Assembly (NCBI GenBank): GCA_963811775.1
Contig: CAWESO010000019.1
Location: 62,001 to 126,000 of the forward strand
Direction of reading: 5' to 3'
Source of the DNA: Chersky-840 sp963811775
GTDB taxonomy: Bacteria; Actinomycetota; Acidimicrobiia; Acidimicrobiales; UBA8190
DNA: 64,000 nt
Both the position numbers and the translations under genes were made by a program. Under the pieces are notes generated by a model. The model ran no database searches. It was not told the origin of the DNA and was given only the letters and a program-made list of their open reading frames with translations. Shown one piece after another: positions 42,800-50,555 of this stretch; within the stretch, counting starts at the first letter, position 1, and every line of letters starts with the position of its first letter.

Positions 42800-43215
42800 C
42801 CGCGGCGCGCCGTCCGACCCAGACCCGGCGAGCATCTGTTGCCGACGCGCGTGCCTATCTCACCAAGGCGCATGAATTCCTGCGGGCCGCAGAGGATGCC
42901 TGGGCGCTGTCTAACCGAGTCGCCGCCACTGGCAACGCAGTCCATGCCGGCATCGCCGCCGCTGATGCCATCACCGCGGCGAGGGCAGCTGTCGTCTGGA
43001 AAGGGGAGCATTCCCAGGCACCAGCTCACCTCGAAACGGCGGCAGGATCGGACGGGAAGAAGGCAGCTCCCCATCTTCGTCGGCTCGTCCCGATGAAGAA
43101 CAGAGCGGAATACGATCCGGATCCGATCCTCGCGTCCGAAGCCAAGGCAGCGGTAACGGCCGCCATCCGGATCGTCCGGATCGCCGAGCAGATCGTGGGC
43201 CAACTCGATCACTGA
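42796..43215 (+). CDS. HEPN-domain protein, probable partner toxin
   Basis: The 139-residue all-helical protein has AYLTKAHEFLRAAEDAWALSN, then GNAVHAGIAAADAITAARAA and LVPMKNRAEYDPDPI. This resembles the HEPN subfamily paired with HTH-nucleotidyltransferases in actinobacteria. The canonical RNase motif Rx4-6H is not visible; the nearest Arg-His pair is RVAATGNAVH. RNase activity therefore cannot be assumed. It is translationally coupled to the nucleotidyltransferase gene. Confidence 0.7.
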   Translation: MTAARRPTQTRRASVADARAYLTKAHEFLRAAEDAWALSNRVAATGNAVHAGIAAADAITAARAAVVWKGEHSQAPAHLETAAGSDGKKAAPHLRRLVPMKNRAEYDPDPILASEAKAAVTAAIRIVRIAEQIVGQLDH

Positions 43216-43374
43216 GCTTGTGAACCAGCCGAGCTATTTCCTCAATGCTGCGTCGCGATTCCATCGCTACTTTCATCCCTACAAATCCAGCCAAAGGGCT
43301 GGACCGCGTGCCACGACGATCCGAATAGGGCGAGGTCAGCGGACAGCAGATCACTTGCTGGACCGATCGGGGGG

Positions 43375-43464
43375 AGCACCCAGATCTACGAGGGCACCAA
43401 CCAGATCTACGAGGGCACCAACCACATCCAACGCGTCGTCATCTCGAAGCGCCTGCTCGGATAG
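43375..43464 (+). pseudogene. Remnant of an acyl-CoA dehydrogenase 3' end
   Basis: Translated in frame, this reads STQIYEGTNQIYEGTNHIQRVVISKRLLG and stop: the C-terminus of an acyl-CoA dehydrogenase. It parallels the intact gene's end at 40947-41010 but differs at many third positions. It contains an exact 21-bp tandem duplication (43381-43401, 43402-43422). No upstream part of the gene is present. It marks the right boundary of the accessory island. Confidence 0.85.
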
Positions 43465-43502
43465 GGACGCGCCACACGGATCTGACGCGCTGTGCCTCGC
43501 TG

Positions 43503-43508
43503 TAATCT
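43503..43508 (+). promoter_or_regulatory. -10 box of the DisA_N-like gene
   Basis: TAATCT lies 8 nt before ATG 43517 and selects that start over earlier codons in the same frame. Confidence 0.5.
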
Positions 43509-43516
43509 TCGAGCCA

Positions 43517-44500
43517 ATGGCTGAGCCCGGAGCAGGGCGACGACGAAGACTCGCCGAGGAGCTCGAGGAAAGCGGGCTACCTCTGGACGAATTCTCCGCT
43601 GTCCGAGCAGTGCTGATAGAGGAGATCGATCAGGCTCTCCGACCGCCTGTCCACGAGCGACGGACGGCGAGCAGCGGCACGATCCTCGAGCCAGAATCAG
43701 ATCCAGCCATCTGGGCGTCTGAGACGCAGCTCGACATCACCCGCACGCCGCTCGGTCAGCAGCCCCTCCCTGCCGCCCGACGCTTCGCCGATGGACTTTC
43801 GAGTTGGCTCTTGCGCCGCACCGACGGCAGGAGCGAGTTGATCGTGTTCGACCGCCCGGCTGGCTCGGAGCGCGATATTGCGGTGCTTGCGCACGTGCTC
43901 GACGCGACGATCGTGCAGCGGCACCCGGCCGGCTCGGTCCGGGTCGTGGGAAGATTCGGCGTTCTTCGCTGGGAAGGCTTGACCTGGCACCACGAACCTC
44001 CCGTGAGCAGTTGGAGCGACTCCCTGACGGCCAGTCCGGCACACGGCGATCCAGCGGTTCTCTTGGCGATGCTCAGGTTTGCCGTTCATGATCTCGGATC
44101 TCTGGGCATCGGAGCATTGCTCATCTACCGACCCGATGCCGAACCTGGACCGTTCGTCGAGGAGAGACTCCCTCCGCCGCCGCCCCTGCGGATCGGCCAG
44201 GCCTCTCACCTGGCGCCGATTCGCCACGCCCTCGCCCAAGTCGACGGTGCCGCAATCTTCGACGCCGGCGGAGTGCTCCGCCTGCTCGGCGTTCGGCTCG
44301 TGCCGAGCATTGCTTCCGAAGAGATGGTCGATGCCCTCGGAGGTACTCGGCACACCTCGGGTCGGCGTTACAGCTTTGACGACCCCTTTTCCACCGTGAT
44401 AGCCGTCAGCGACGACGGTCCTGTCTCTGTGCTCCGCAACGGCGCCGTCCTCGACCGCTCGCCGGACGGTCACGACCGTCGAGAGGCGGGTCAGCAGTAA
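43517..44500 (+). CDS. DisA_N (diadenylate cyclase-like) domain protein
   Basis: The 327-residue protein ends in a DAC-like domain: VDGAAIFDAGGVLRLLGVRL (DGA motif), then LGGTRHTSGRRYSFDDPFSTVIAVSDDGPVSVLRNG. Active diadenylate cyclases have DGA plus RHR; here the third residue is Thr (GTRHTS), as I recall for a widespread actinobacterial group, so activity is uncertain. The N-terminal 220 residues are unassigned and no membrane segment or DisA DNA-binding domain is seen. It lies just outside the island. Confidence 0.72.
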   Translation: MAEPGAGRRRRLAEELEESGLPLDEFSAVRAVLIEEIDQALRPPVHERRTASSGTILEPESDPAIWASETQLDITRTPLGQQPLPAARRFADGLSSWLLRRTDGRSELIVFDRPAGSERDIAVLAHVLDATIVQRHPAGSVRVVGRFGVLRWEGLTWHHEPPVSSWSDSLTASPAHGDPAVLLAMLRFAVHDLGSLGIGALLIYRPDAEPGPFVEERLPPPPPLRIGQASHLAPIRHALAQVDGAAIFDAGGVLRLLGVRLVPSIASEEMVDALGGTRHTSGRRYSFDDPFSTVIAVSDDGPVSVLRNGAVLDRSPDGHDRREAGQQ

Positions 44501-44662
44501 CCGCCACTCGGAACGTCGCGGTAGCAGCGCAGGTCGTGGGCCAACTCCAGCATCGGGCCGAGACCCATTCGTGAAATGCGGAGCGCCAGTTCCGTTTATA
44601 GTGTGCCGGACACCGTAGCCACGGCGGCGCTCGTCGACGGAGCGATCGACGCAAGGGACGAG

Positions 44663-46126
44663 ATGACGAAGACGCTCGATCGATCGAGTTACCGGGCCAC
44701 CTTCACGGTGCTCCTCCTCGGCGTGTCGGCCTACGCGCTTCTGCAGTCACTGGTCCTTCCCGTCCTGCCGACGATCCAGCACGACCTGCACACCTCGCAG
44801 AGCACCGTGACCTGGCTGCTCACCGCCTACCTGTTGTCCGCCTCGGTCTTCACCCCCATCCTCGGGCGGGTGGGCGACATGGTCGGAAAAGAGCGCATGC
44901 TGGTCGTGACCCTGTCCGCCCTGGCCATCGGTTCGGCGATGGCGGGACTGTCCCCGTCGATAGGCCTGTTGATCGTCGCCCGGGTCGTCCAGGGGATCGG
45001 CGGCGCAGTGCTACCCCTTTCGTTCGGGATCATCCGTGACGAATTCCCGCCCGGCAAGGTCGCTACCGGGGTGGGTGTGGTGGCAGCCATGGCCGCCGTC
45101 GGGGGTGGTGCGGGGATCGTCCTGGCCGGACCGATCGTCAGCCACCTCGACTACCACTGGCTGTTCTGGATCCCACTGGTCATCACTGTGATCGCCGCAG
45201 TGTGCGCCTTCGTGTTCGTTCCCGAATCTCCGGTGCGAACGCCGGGACATGTGAGTTGGCTGGCGGCGCTGCTCCTCTCCGGATGGCTCGTCGCCCTGCT
45301 CATCGGTGTGAGCGAAGCCCCGAGTTGGGGGTGGGGATCGCACGATGTGATCGGTCTCATCGTCCTCGCCGTCGTCATCGGCGTGGTCTGGATGGCCGTC
45401 GAGGCCCGCTCCCGGCAGCCGCTCATCGACATGAAGATGATGCGTGTGCCTGCCGTGTGGACGAACAACTTGGTCGCGTTCCTGTTCGGGATGGGCATGT
45501 ACTCGGTCATGGCCTTCCTCCCCGAGTTCCTGCAGACACCCATGTCAGCGGGATACGGGTTCGGAGCCAGCATCATCCAATCGGGCCTGTTCCTGTTGCC
45601 CCTCACCGTGGCGATGTTCCTTTTTGGACTGCTGTCGGGCCGCATCGCGGCCGCCATCGGTTCCAAGTCGGCGGTCATCATCGGATCCGTCTTCTCGGCC
45701 GGTTCGTACCTCATCCTGGCCTTCGCCCACTCGCAGCGGTGGGAGATCTACGCAGCCAGCACCGTGCTCGGGGTGGGCCTGGGCCTGGCCTTCTCGGCCA
45801 TGTCAAACCTCATCGTGCAGGCCGTGCCCTCGGCGCAGACCGGTGTCGCCAGCGGGATGAACGCCAACATCCGCACCATCGGTGGCGCCATCGGCGCGGC
45901 CGTGATGTCGAGCATCGTGACCGCCCGGCTCATTGCCCATCACCGACCGGCGGCCTCCGGCTACACCAACGGATTCATCTTCTTGGCGGCGGTGACCGTG
46001 GTGGCGATCATCGCCGCGATCTTCATCCCCACGGCGACCGCCGCCGATGCCGACGCCTCGAGCGAACCCCATCTTCTCAACGCCGAGCTCGCTGTTTTGG
46101 CCGGCGGGACGATCGCGGAGGCATGA
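44663..46126 (+). CDS. MFS transporter, DHA2 family (14 helices)
   Basis: The 487-residue exporter shows LPTIQHDLHTSQSTVTWLLTAYLLSASVFTPILGRVGDMVGKERMLV, typical of the EmrB/QacA group. A motif-C-like stretch (AAVGGGAGIVLAGPIV) and SNLIVQAVPSAQTGVASGMNANIRTIGGAIGAAV follow. Substrate is unknown. The frame is open from 44576. ATG 44663 is preferred for the AAGGGA ribosome-binding site and the family N-terminus; TATAGT at about 44597-44602 is a possible promoter. Confidence 0.82.
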   Translation: MTKTLDRSSYRATFTVLLLGVSAYALLQSLVLPVLPTIQHDLHTSQSTVTWLLTAYLLSASVFTPILGRVGDMVGKERMLVVTLSALAIGSAMAGLSPSIGLLIVARVVQGIGGAVLPLSFGIIRDEFPPGKVATGVGVVAAMAAVGGGAGIVLAGPIVSHLDYHWLFWIPLVITVIAAVCAFVFVPESPVRTPGHVSWLAALLLSGWLVALLIGVSEAPSWGWGSHDVIGLIVLAVVIGVVWMAVEARSRQPLIDMKMMRVPAVWTNNLVAFLFGMGMYSVMAFLPEFLQTPMSAGYGFGASIIQSGLFLLPLTVAMFLFGLLSGRIAAAIGSKSAVIIGSVFSAGSYLILAFAHSQRWEIYAASTVLGVGLGLAFSAMSNLIVQAVPSAQTGVASGMNANIRTIGGAIGAAVMSSIVTARLIAHHRPAASGYTNGFIFLAAVTVVAIIAAIFIPTATAADADASSEPHLLNAELAVLAGGTIAEA

Positions 46127-46153
46127 CGAACTCCCGGTAAGCGCTGGGACCCC

Positions 46154-46882
46154 CTACGGCTCGGGTGTCGCGACCAACTCGGCGAGAAGCTCTGCGACCT
46201 CCGCCGGATGCGAGACATGAGGGCAGTGGTCGAACGGGCATTCGACGCTGTCGGTGGCGCGTTCTTTGCCCCACCGGCGTTGCGAGTCGGGGAGGATCGA
46301 CCGGTCCTCGCCGCACACCACATAGGTCGAGGGGATGTCGTGCCACCCGGCGCCGGCCAGCGTGGGGGAACCACTCATCCCCATCGCCATGGGCCGGAGC
46401 TGCCCGATGGCCGCCGAGGCGACCTCGGGCGAAGATTGCTGGAAGGCGAGCTTCCTCACCAGCTCAGGATCGAAGCTGACGAGACCGTCGTCGCCGAAGA
46501 TGACCCCGGTCAGGTACTCCGGTGTGCTGTTGTCGGTGAAGAAGCCGGGAAACGCATCGTCGGTGTCCGGCATGAACGCGGCGAGATACACGAGGCGCTT
46601 GACGCCCCCGTGGTCCGCTGACGCCTCGGTGATCACGACGCCTCCGTAGGAATTGCCGCACAGGAGCACCGGGCCCCCGACCTCGTCGAGCACTCCTCGG
46701 ACGTAGGCCGCGTCGCTGTGCACGTCGAGGTTCGGGTCGACCCCCTCGCCGACACTGGGGAGGTCGACGGCGACGTGCCCGATGCCTCGCGCGTCGAGCC
46801 GTGCGCACAGGGGGTCCCACATCCAGCCGCCACCGCCCGCCCCGTGCACCAAGACAACCGTCGTGGCCTCGACATCACGCAC
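46154..46882 (-). CDS. Alpha/beta hydrolase (RsbQ/EstC-like)
   Basis: The 242-residue enzyme has VLVHGAGGGGWMWDPLC, nucleophile elbow LLCGNSYGGVVI and a C-terminal HCPHVSHPAEVAELL with the catalytic His. It resembles the family of salicylate-esterase-like and hydroxynitrile-lyase-like hydrolases. Substrate is unknown. AGGAGG lies 7 nt before GTG 46882. It is divergent from the GntR regulator, which may control it. Confidence 0.78.
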   Translation of the reverse strand: MRDVEATTVVLVHGAGGGGWMWDPLCARLDARGIGHVAVDLPSVGEGVDPNLDVHSDAAYVRGVLDEVGGPVLLCGNSYGGVVITEASADHGGVKRLVYLAAFMPDTDDAFPGFFTDNSTPEYLTGVIFGDDGLVSFDPELVRKLAFQQSSPEVASAAIGQLRPMAMGMSGSPTLAGAGWHDIPSTYVVCGEDRSILPDSQRRWGKERATDSVECPFDHCPHVSHPAEVAELLAELVATPEP

Positions 46883-46973
46883 TCGCGGCCCTCCTTCGTT
46901 CCGGCCCGGAGGCTAGTTGCTAGTCAACGCTGTGGCGACAGACCTCGCGTGACAGTAGTGGTACAAATACTGA

Positions 46974-46979
46974 TACAAT
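46974..46979 (+). promoter_or_regulatory. -10 box and possible operator of the GntR gene
   Basis: TACAAT lies 6 nt before GTG 46986. It is flanked by ACTG (46969-46972) and CAGT (46981-46984), a short inverted repeat that could be an autoregulatory site; the repeat is too short to be sure. Confidence 0.45.
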
Positions 46980-46985
46980 GCAGTC

Positions 46986-47420
46986 GTGGAGCCGGATACG
47001 TCGCTGGAGCCGGCGGAGCTGGCCGAGTTGGTGGTGTTGGACCTCGACTCGCCGGTGTCGCCGTTTCAGCAGGTCCGAGACCAGATCGCCACGGCGATCG
47101 AACACGGCGACCTACAGCCCGCCGTTCGGCTCCCCCCGGTACGACGCCTGGCTACCCATCTCGGACTGGCCGTGAATACCGTGGCCCGGTCGTATCGCGA
47201 GTTGGAGCTGGCCGGCCTGGTCGAGACGCGGGGGCGTCACGGGACGCTCGTGCGCGCCAACCCGTCCCCGACGCGCAAGATCGCATCCCGAGAAGCCCGC
47301 AACTTCGCTCGGCGTTTGCGGGAGTTGGGCATCGGGCCAGAAGAGGCACTCGCCATCCTCCGCCGCGAACTGGAACGTCTCGGGCCGACGCCTCGGCCCC
47401 GGGCGCGCTCGACGCGGTGA
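46986..47420 (+). CDS. GntR-family transcriptional regulator (YtrA-like)
   Basis: The 144-residue protein has the GntR winged helix (VSPFQQVRDQIATAIEHGDLQP, RLPPVRRLATHLGLAVNTVARSYRELELAGLVETRGRHGTLV) followed by only about 50 helical residues. A short C-terminus without an effector domain is typical of the YtrA subgroup, which often regulates transporters or adjacent genes. The likely target is the divergent hydrolase or itself. Confidence 0.85.
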   Translation: MEPDTSLEPAELAELVVLDLDSPVSPFQQVRDQIATAIEHGDLQPAVRLPPVRRLATHLGLAVNTVARSYRELELAGLVETRGRHGTLVRANPSPTRKIASREARNFARRLRELGIGPEEALAILRRELERLGPTPRPRARSTR

Positions 47421-47555
47421 GCAACATCGAGTGTCGGGGTGGAGCGTCGGGGTGGAGGTCGGGCGGCGGTGGAGGCACAGGCATCGTCATTGATGCGTAC
47501 CCTCACACTGCGCAGGCGCCGTCCTCGCAGGCGTTCCCACCTGTGGTGTCGGTGA

Positions 47556-48221
47556 TCATCTGAGGGCTGTCTCCGCGGGATGGGCCTTCTCCCACGCCCG
47601 GTCGAGCACGCGGAGAATCGTGTCGGAGTCCTGAGCTCCGGGGATGCCGAACTTCCCCTCCACGACGAAGAAAGGCACTCCCGTCACCCCGAGACCGACT
47701 GCCTCGCGCTCGTCGGCTCGCACCTCCTCGGCGAAGTCGTCACCGGCCAACACGGCTCGGGACGCCCGTTCGTCGAGTCCGACCTCCACCGCCAGACGCA
47801 CAAGGGTCTCGACATCGCCGATGACTGCCCCTTCGGTGAAGTAGGCCCCGAACAATCGCTCCTTGAGCGCGTCCTGCCGGCCCGGACCGGCCGTCCTGGC
47901 GTAATGCAGCAACCGGTGGGCGTCAAAGGTGTTGCCCGGCCGGACCCGTTCGAAGTGAAAGTCGAGGCCCTCCGCCGCTGCAGCCGCAGTAAGGCGCTGG
48001 TTCGCCGTCTCGGCCTGCTCCCGAGAGATCCCGTACTTCCTCGTCAACCGATCGACGTAGTCGCCTTCGCGCTGGACCGGGGCATCGGGATCCAATTCGA
48101 AGGCCCGCCAGACGACGTCGATGTCGTCGGCGTGTGCGAACGACCGCAGCGCCGTCTCGAACCGACGCTTGCCCACGGCGCACCACGGGCACACCACGTC
48201 GGAGAAGATCTCAACCTGCAT
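47556..48221 (-). CDS. DsbA-family oxidoreductase (FrnE-like)
   Basis: The 221-residue thioredoxin-fold protein has VEIFSDVVCPWCAVGKRRFE (CPWC active site) and a helical insert. Its C-terminal half has EAVGLGVTGVPFFVVEGKFGIPGAQ, with the cis-Pro loop. The FrnE group acts as cytoplasmic disulfide isomerases or 2-hydroxychromene-2-carboxylate isomerase relatives. No signal peptide is present. ATG 48221 is the only start next to the conserved strand. Confidence 0.85.
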   Translation of the reverse strand: MQVEIFSDVVCPWCAVGKRRFETALRSFAHADDIDVVWRAFELDPDAPVQREGDYVDRLTRKYGISREQAETANQRLTAAAAAEGLDFHFERVRPGNTFDAHRLLHYARTAGPGRQDALKERLFGAYFTEGAVIGDVETLVRLAVEVGLDERASRAVLAGDDFAEEVRADEREAVGLGVTGVPFFVVEGKFGIPGAQDSDTILRVLDRAWEKAHPAETALR

Positions 48222-48842
48222 ATCGCTTCGAACAGGTCGGGACGACGGAATATTCCGGGCGGATCGACCCCGCGGGCCCGGCGCGCTGGCATCGCCGGGC
48301 GAAGCGCGACCCGTCGAACCGCGAACCCCAAACCGCGATCGTCCCGCCTTCTCCGGAGGTGCCGGCGAACCCGGGGTACGAGTCCCACATAGAGGAAACC
48401 CACACATGGGGGAACCGACACGTCGGAATGCCCACCTGGTTGGGGCGGCCTCTCCTCCGGGGGAGACCGCGTCAGGTGCGCGACGGCGAGACACAACGAG
48501 GCGCAAAGCGAGCGCCCGGCATGTGCTGACGGTGAGAACAGAGGGTCCCTCTTGTGGGCCGCCCCGGCGACGGGGCCCGCCCCGGTGCCCGGTCGTGTGG
48601 CAGGGGGCCGGCGCGGATACCATTTGACCTGGACGTCGCCAGCAAGCGGTCGGGGCGTTCCCGAGTCGATGGAACCGTGTCTGGCTGGGCAGGGTGGGGT
48701 TGCGGGGGTTGAGGTCCATGGGTCAACGCACCGGGTCGGCGGATTACCGTGATCGCTCTCCTGAGCGCGTAATTGGGTGCTCAGCGTGATATTTAGCTCG
48801 CCCCCAGCCACGTCTCGCGCCCGACGTCGCGATCGTCGTGCC
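48222..48842. other. Long intergenic region upstream of the NHL-repeat gene
   Basis: About 620 nt without a convincing gene. Frames crossing it have Arg/Pro-rich, shadow-like translations. Small palindromic elements occur (CGCTCTCCTGAGCG near 48753-48766). An AT-rich TATTTA at about 48790 may be the -10 box for the downstream gene. No known riboswitch was recognised. Confidence 0.35.
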
Positions 48843-50447
48843 GTGACCCTCCGGGCGCCAGGCATGAGGGTTGCCGCCATAGCGTCCCTGGCGTGCGCCG
48901 TCGTCGCCGGGTCGGCTCTGGTCGGTGTCGGCACGAGCGCCGCTGCGACGGGCGCCGGCACCCAGGCCATCACCACCGTGGTGGGCGGGGGATCGACGAC
49001 CGCCATCACCAACGGCATCTCGAGCGTGGCCGCATCCCTGGGTTCCCCGCTGGCGGCGATCTTCGACGCCCACGGCAACATCGTCTTCGCCGACCAGAAC
49101 AACAACGTCATCCGGGTGGCGGCCGCCGCCACGGGCACGTTCTACGGGCGGGCCATGACCGCCGGCCACCTCTACACCATCATCGGCAACGGCGTAGCCG
49201 GCGATCTCGGCGACGGGACCGTTCCGAGCGCCAACAAGGTCGAGCTCTCCGATCCCAACGGCGTCGCCATCGACGCCCAGGGCGACATGGCGATCACCGA
49301 CTCGGGCAACGACGCTGTGCGGTTCGTGACGGCCACCGGTGGCCTGCGTTACGGCCAGGAGATGACCGCCGGACAGATCTACACCATCGCCGGTGGCGGG
49401 GAGGAGGGCGACATCACCCCGGGTGGTTCGGTGTTCTCCGCCGGGCTCACCTCGCCCGACGGCGTGGCCTTCGACGCCCAAGGTGACGTCATCGTCGCCG
49501 ACACCGGCAACGACGTGATCCGCCTCATCCCGGCCGTGGCCCGGACGATCTTCGGCCAGGCCGTCCAGCCCGGTCGGATCTACACGATCGCCGGCGACAT
49601 GAATTACGGGTACACGGGCAACAACGGCCCGGCACTGTTCGCGCAGCTCCAGCTGGACAGCTTCAACGGGCTGGCCGTGAACGCCAAGGGAGACGTCATC
49701 TTCTCCGACGTCGACAACCAGGTGGTCCGCCTCATCCCGGCCGTCACCGGCACCTACCTGGGCAAGGCGGTCAAGGCCGACTACATCTACACCATCGTTG
49801 GCACCTCGGCCGAGGGCCTGAAGGGCGACAAGAAGCCGGCCACCAAGGCATGGCTCGACACGCCCCAGGGTGTCGCGGTCGACTCGGCCGGCAACCTCTT
49901 CATCAGCGATTCCGCCAACAATATGATCCGCTTCGTCCCCGCCGCCAAGGGCACCTACGACGGGATGGCCGTCAAGGCGGGCGACATCTACACCATCGCC
50001 GGCAAGGGCGCAGCGGGCTATTCCGGGAACGGGGGGCTGGCGACCCAGGCCGACCTCAACGACCCGGCCGGCGTGAGCGTCGGGCCGTCGGGTCGGATCC
50101 TCATCGTGGACAACGGGAACAACGTCATTCGCGAGATGTCGGGTACCGCCCCGGCCGCCCCCTTGGTGACCGCAATCAAACCGTCGAGCGGCCCGACGTC
50201 AGGTGACCGGAAGGTGACCATCCTGGGCGCCAATCTGACGAGCACCTCCGCGGTGATGTTCGGATCACGCCCCGCCGTGCGTTTCGTCGTGAAGTCCGAC
50301 AAGAAGGTGCTGGCGTACACGCCGGTGGGCTCGGTGGGGAGGGTGTCGATCTCCGTGTACTCCCCGACCGGCGTGAGCGTGACGTCCGGGGCGAATTCCT
50401 ACACCTACCTCCCGGCGTCGGCGGTGAAGAAGAACCACCGCCGCTGA
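48843..50447 (+). CDS. Secreted NHL-repeat beta-propeller protein with IPT/TIG domain
   Basis: A signal peptide (MRVAAIASLACAVVAGSALVGVGTSAAA) is followed by repeated units of about 58 residues. Typical forms are DPNGVAIDAQGDMAITDSGNDAVRFV, YTIAGGG, SPDGVAFDAQGDVIVADTGNDVIRLIP: six or so NHL blades. The end, PLVTAIKPSSGPTSGDRKVTILGANLTSTSAVMFG, is an IPT/TIG domain. It is likely an exported binding protein. Starts at 48777, 48843 and 48864 are all in frame; 48843 follows the possible TATTTA box, 48864 opens the signal peptide. Confidence 0.8.
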   Translation: MTLRAPGMRVAAIASLACAVVAGSALVGVGTSAAATGAGTQAITTVVGGGSTTAITNGISSVAASLGSPLAAIFDAHGNIVFADQNNNVIRVAAAATGTFYGRAMTAGHLYTIIGNGVAGDLGDGTVPSANKVELSDPNGVAIDAQGDMAITDSGNDAVRFVTATGGLRYGQEMTAGQIYTIAGGGEEGDITPGGSVFSAGLTSPDGVAFDAQGDVIVADTGNDVIRLIPAVARTIFGQAVQPGRIYTIAGDMNYGYTGNNGPALFAQLQLDSFNGLAVNAKGDVIFSDVDNQVVRLIPAVTGTYLGKAVKADYIYTIVGTSAEGLKGDKKPATKAWLDTPQGVAVDSAGNLFISDSANNMIRFVPAAKGTYDGMAVKAGDIYTIAGKGAAGYSGNGGLATQADLNDPAGVSVGPSGRILIVDNGNNVIREMSGTAPAAPLVTAIKPSSGPTSGDRKVTILGANLTSTSAVMFGSRPAVRFVVKSDKKVLAYTPVGSVGRVSISVYSPTGVSVTSGANSYTYLPASAVKKNHRR

Positions 50448-50489
50448 GCCGCCGTCGAGCGGCGTGCGTGAGGTTCCCAGGCCCCTGCC

Positions 50490-50543
50490 GGCGCTCGACG
50501 CTCGGCCTCGGTGCTTGGCGCTCGACGCTCGGGATCGGTGTTT
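50490..50543 (+). repeat. 27-bp direct repeat after the NHL gene
   Basis: Two near-identical 27-bp units beginning GGCGCTCGACGCTCGG follow each other, with a partial third before the convergent GH4 gene ends at 50556. Confidence 0.65.
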
Positions 50544-50555
50544 GGCGCTGAACGG

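Noticed and set aside
41011..43464. A complete integrative element or insertion sequence
   Set aside because: No integrase, transposase or terminal inverted repeats were found. Only an island with a duplicated gene end can be supported.
48121..48627. Plus-strand 168-residue ORF overlapping the DsbA gene
   Set aside because: Composition is Arg/Pro/Gly shadow-like, it overlaps a well-supported minus-strand gene and lacks any start signal.
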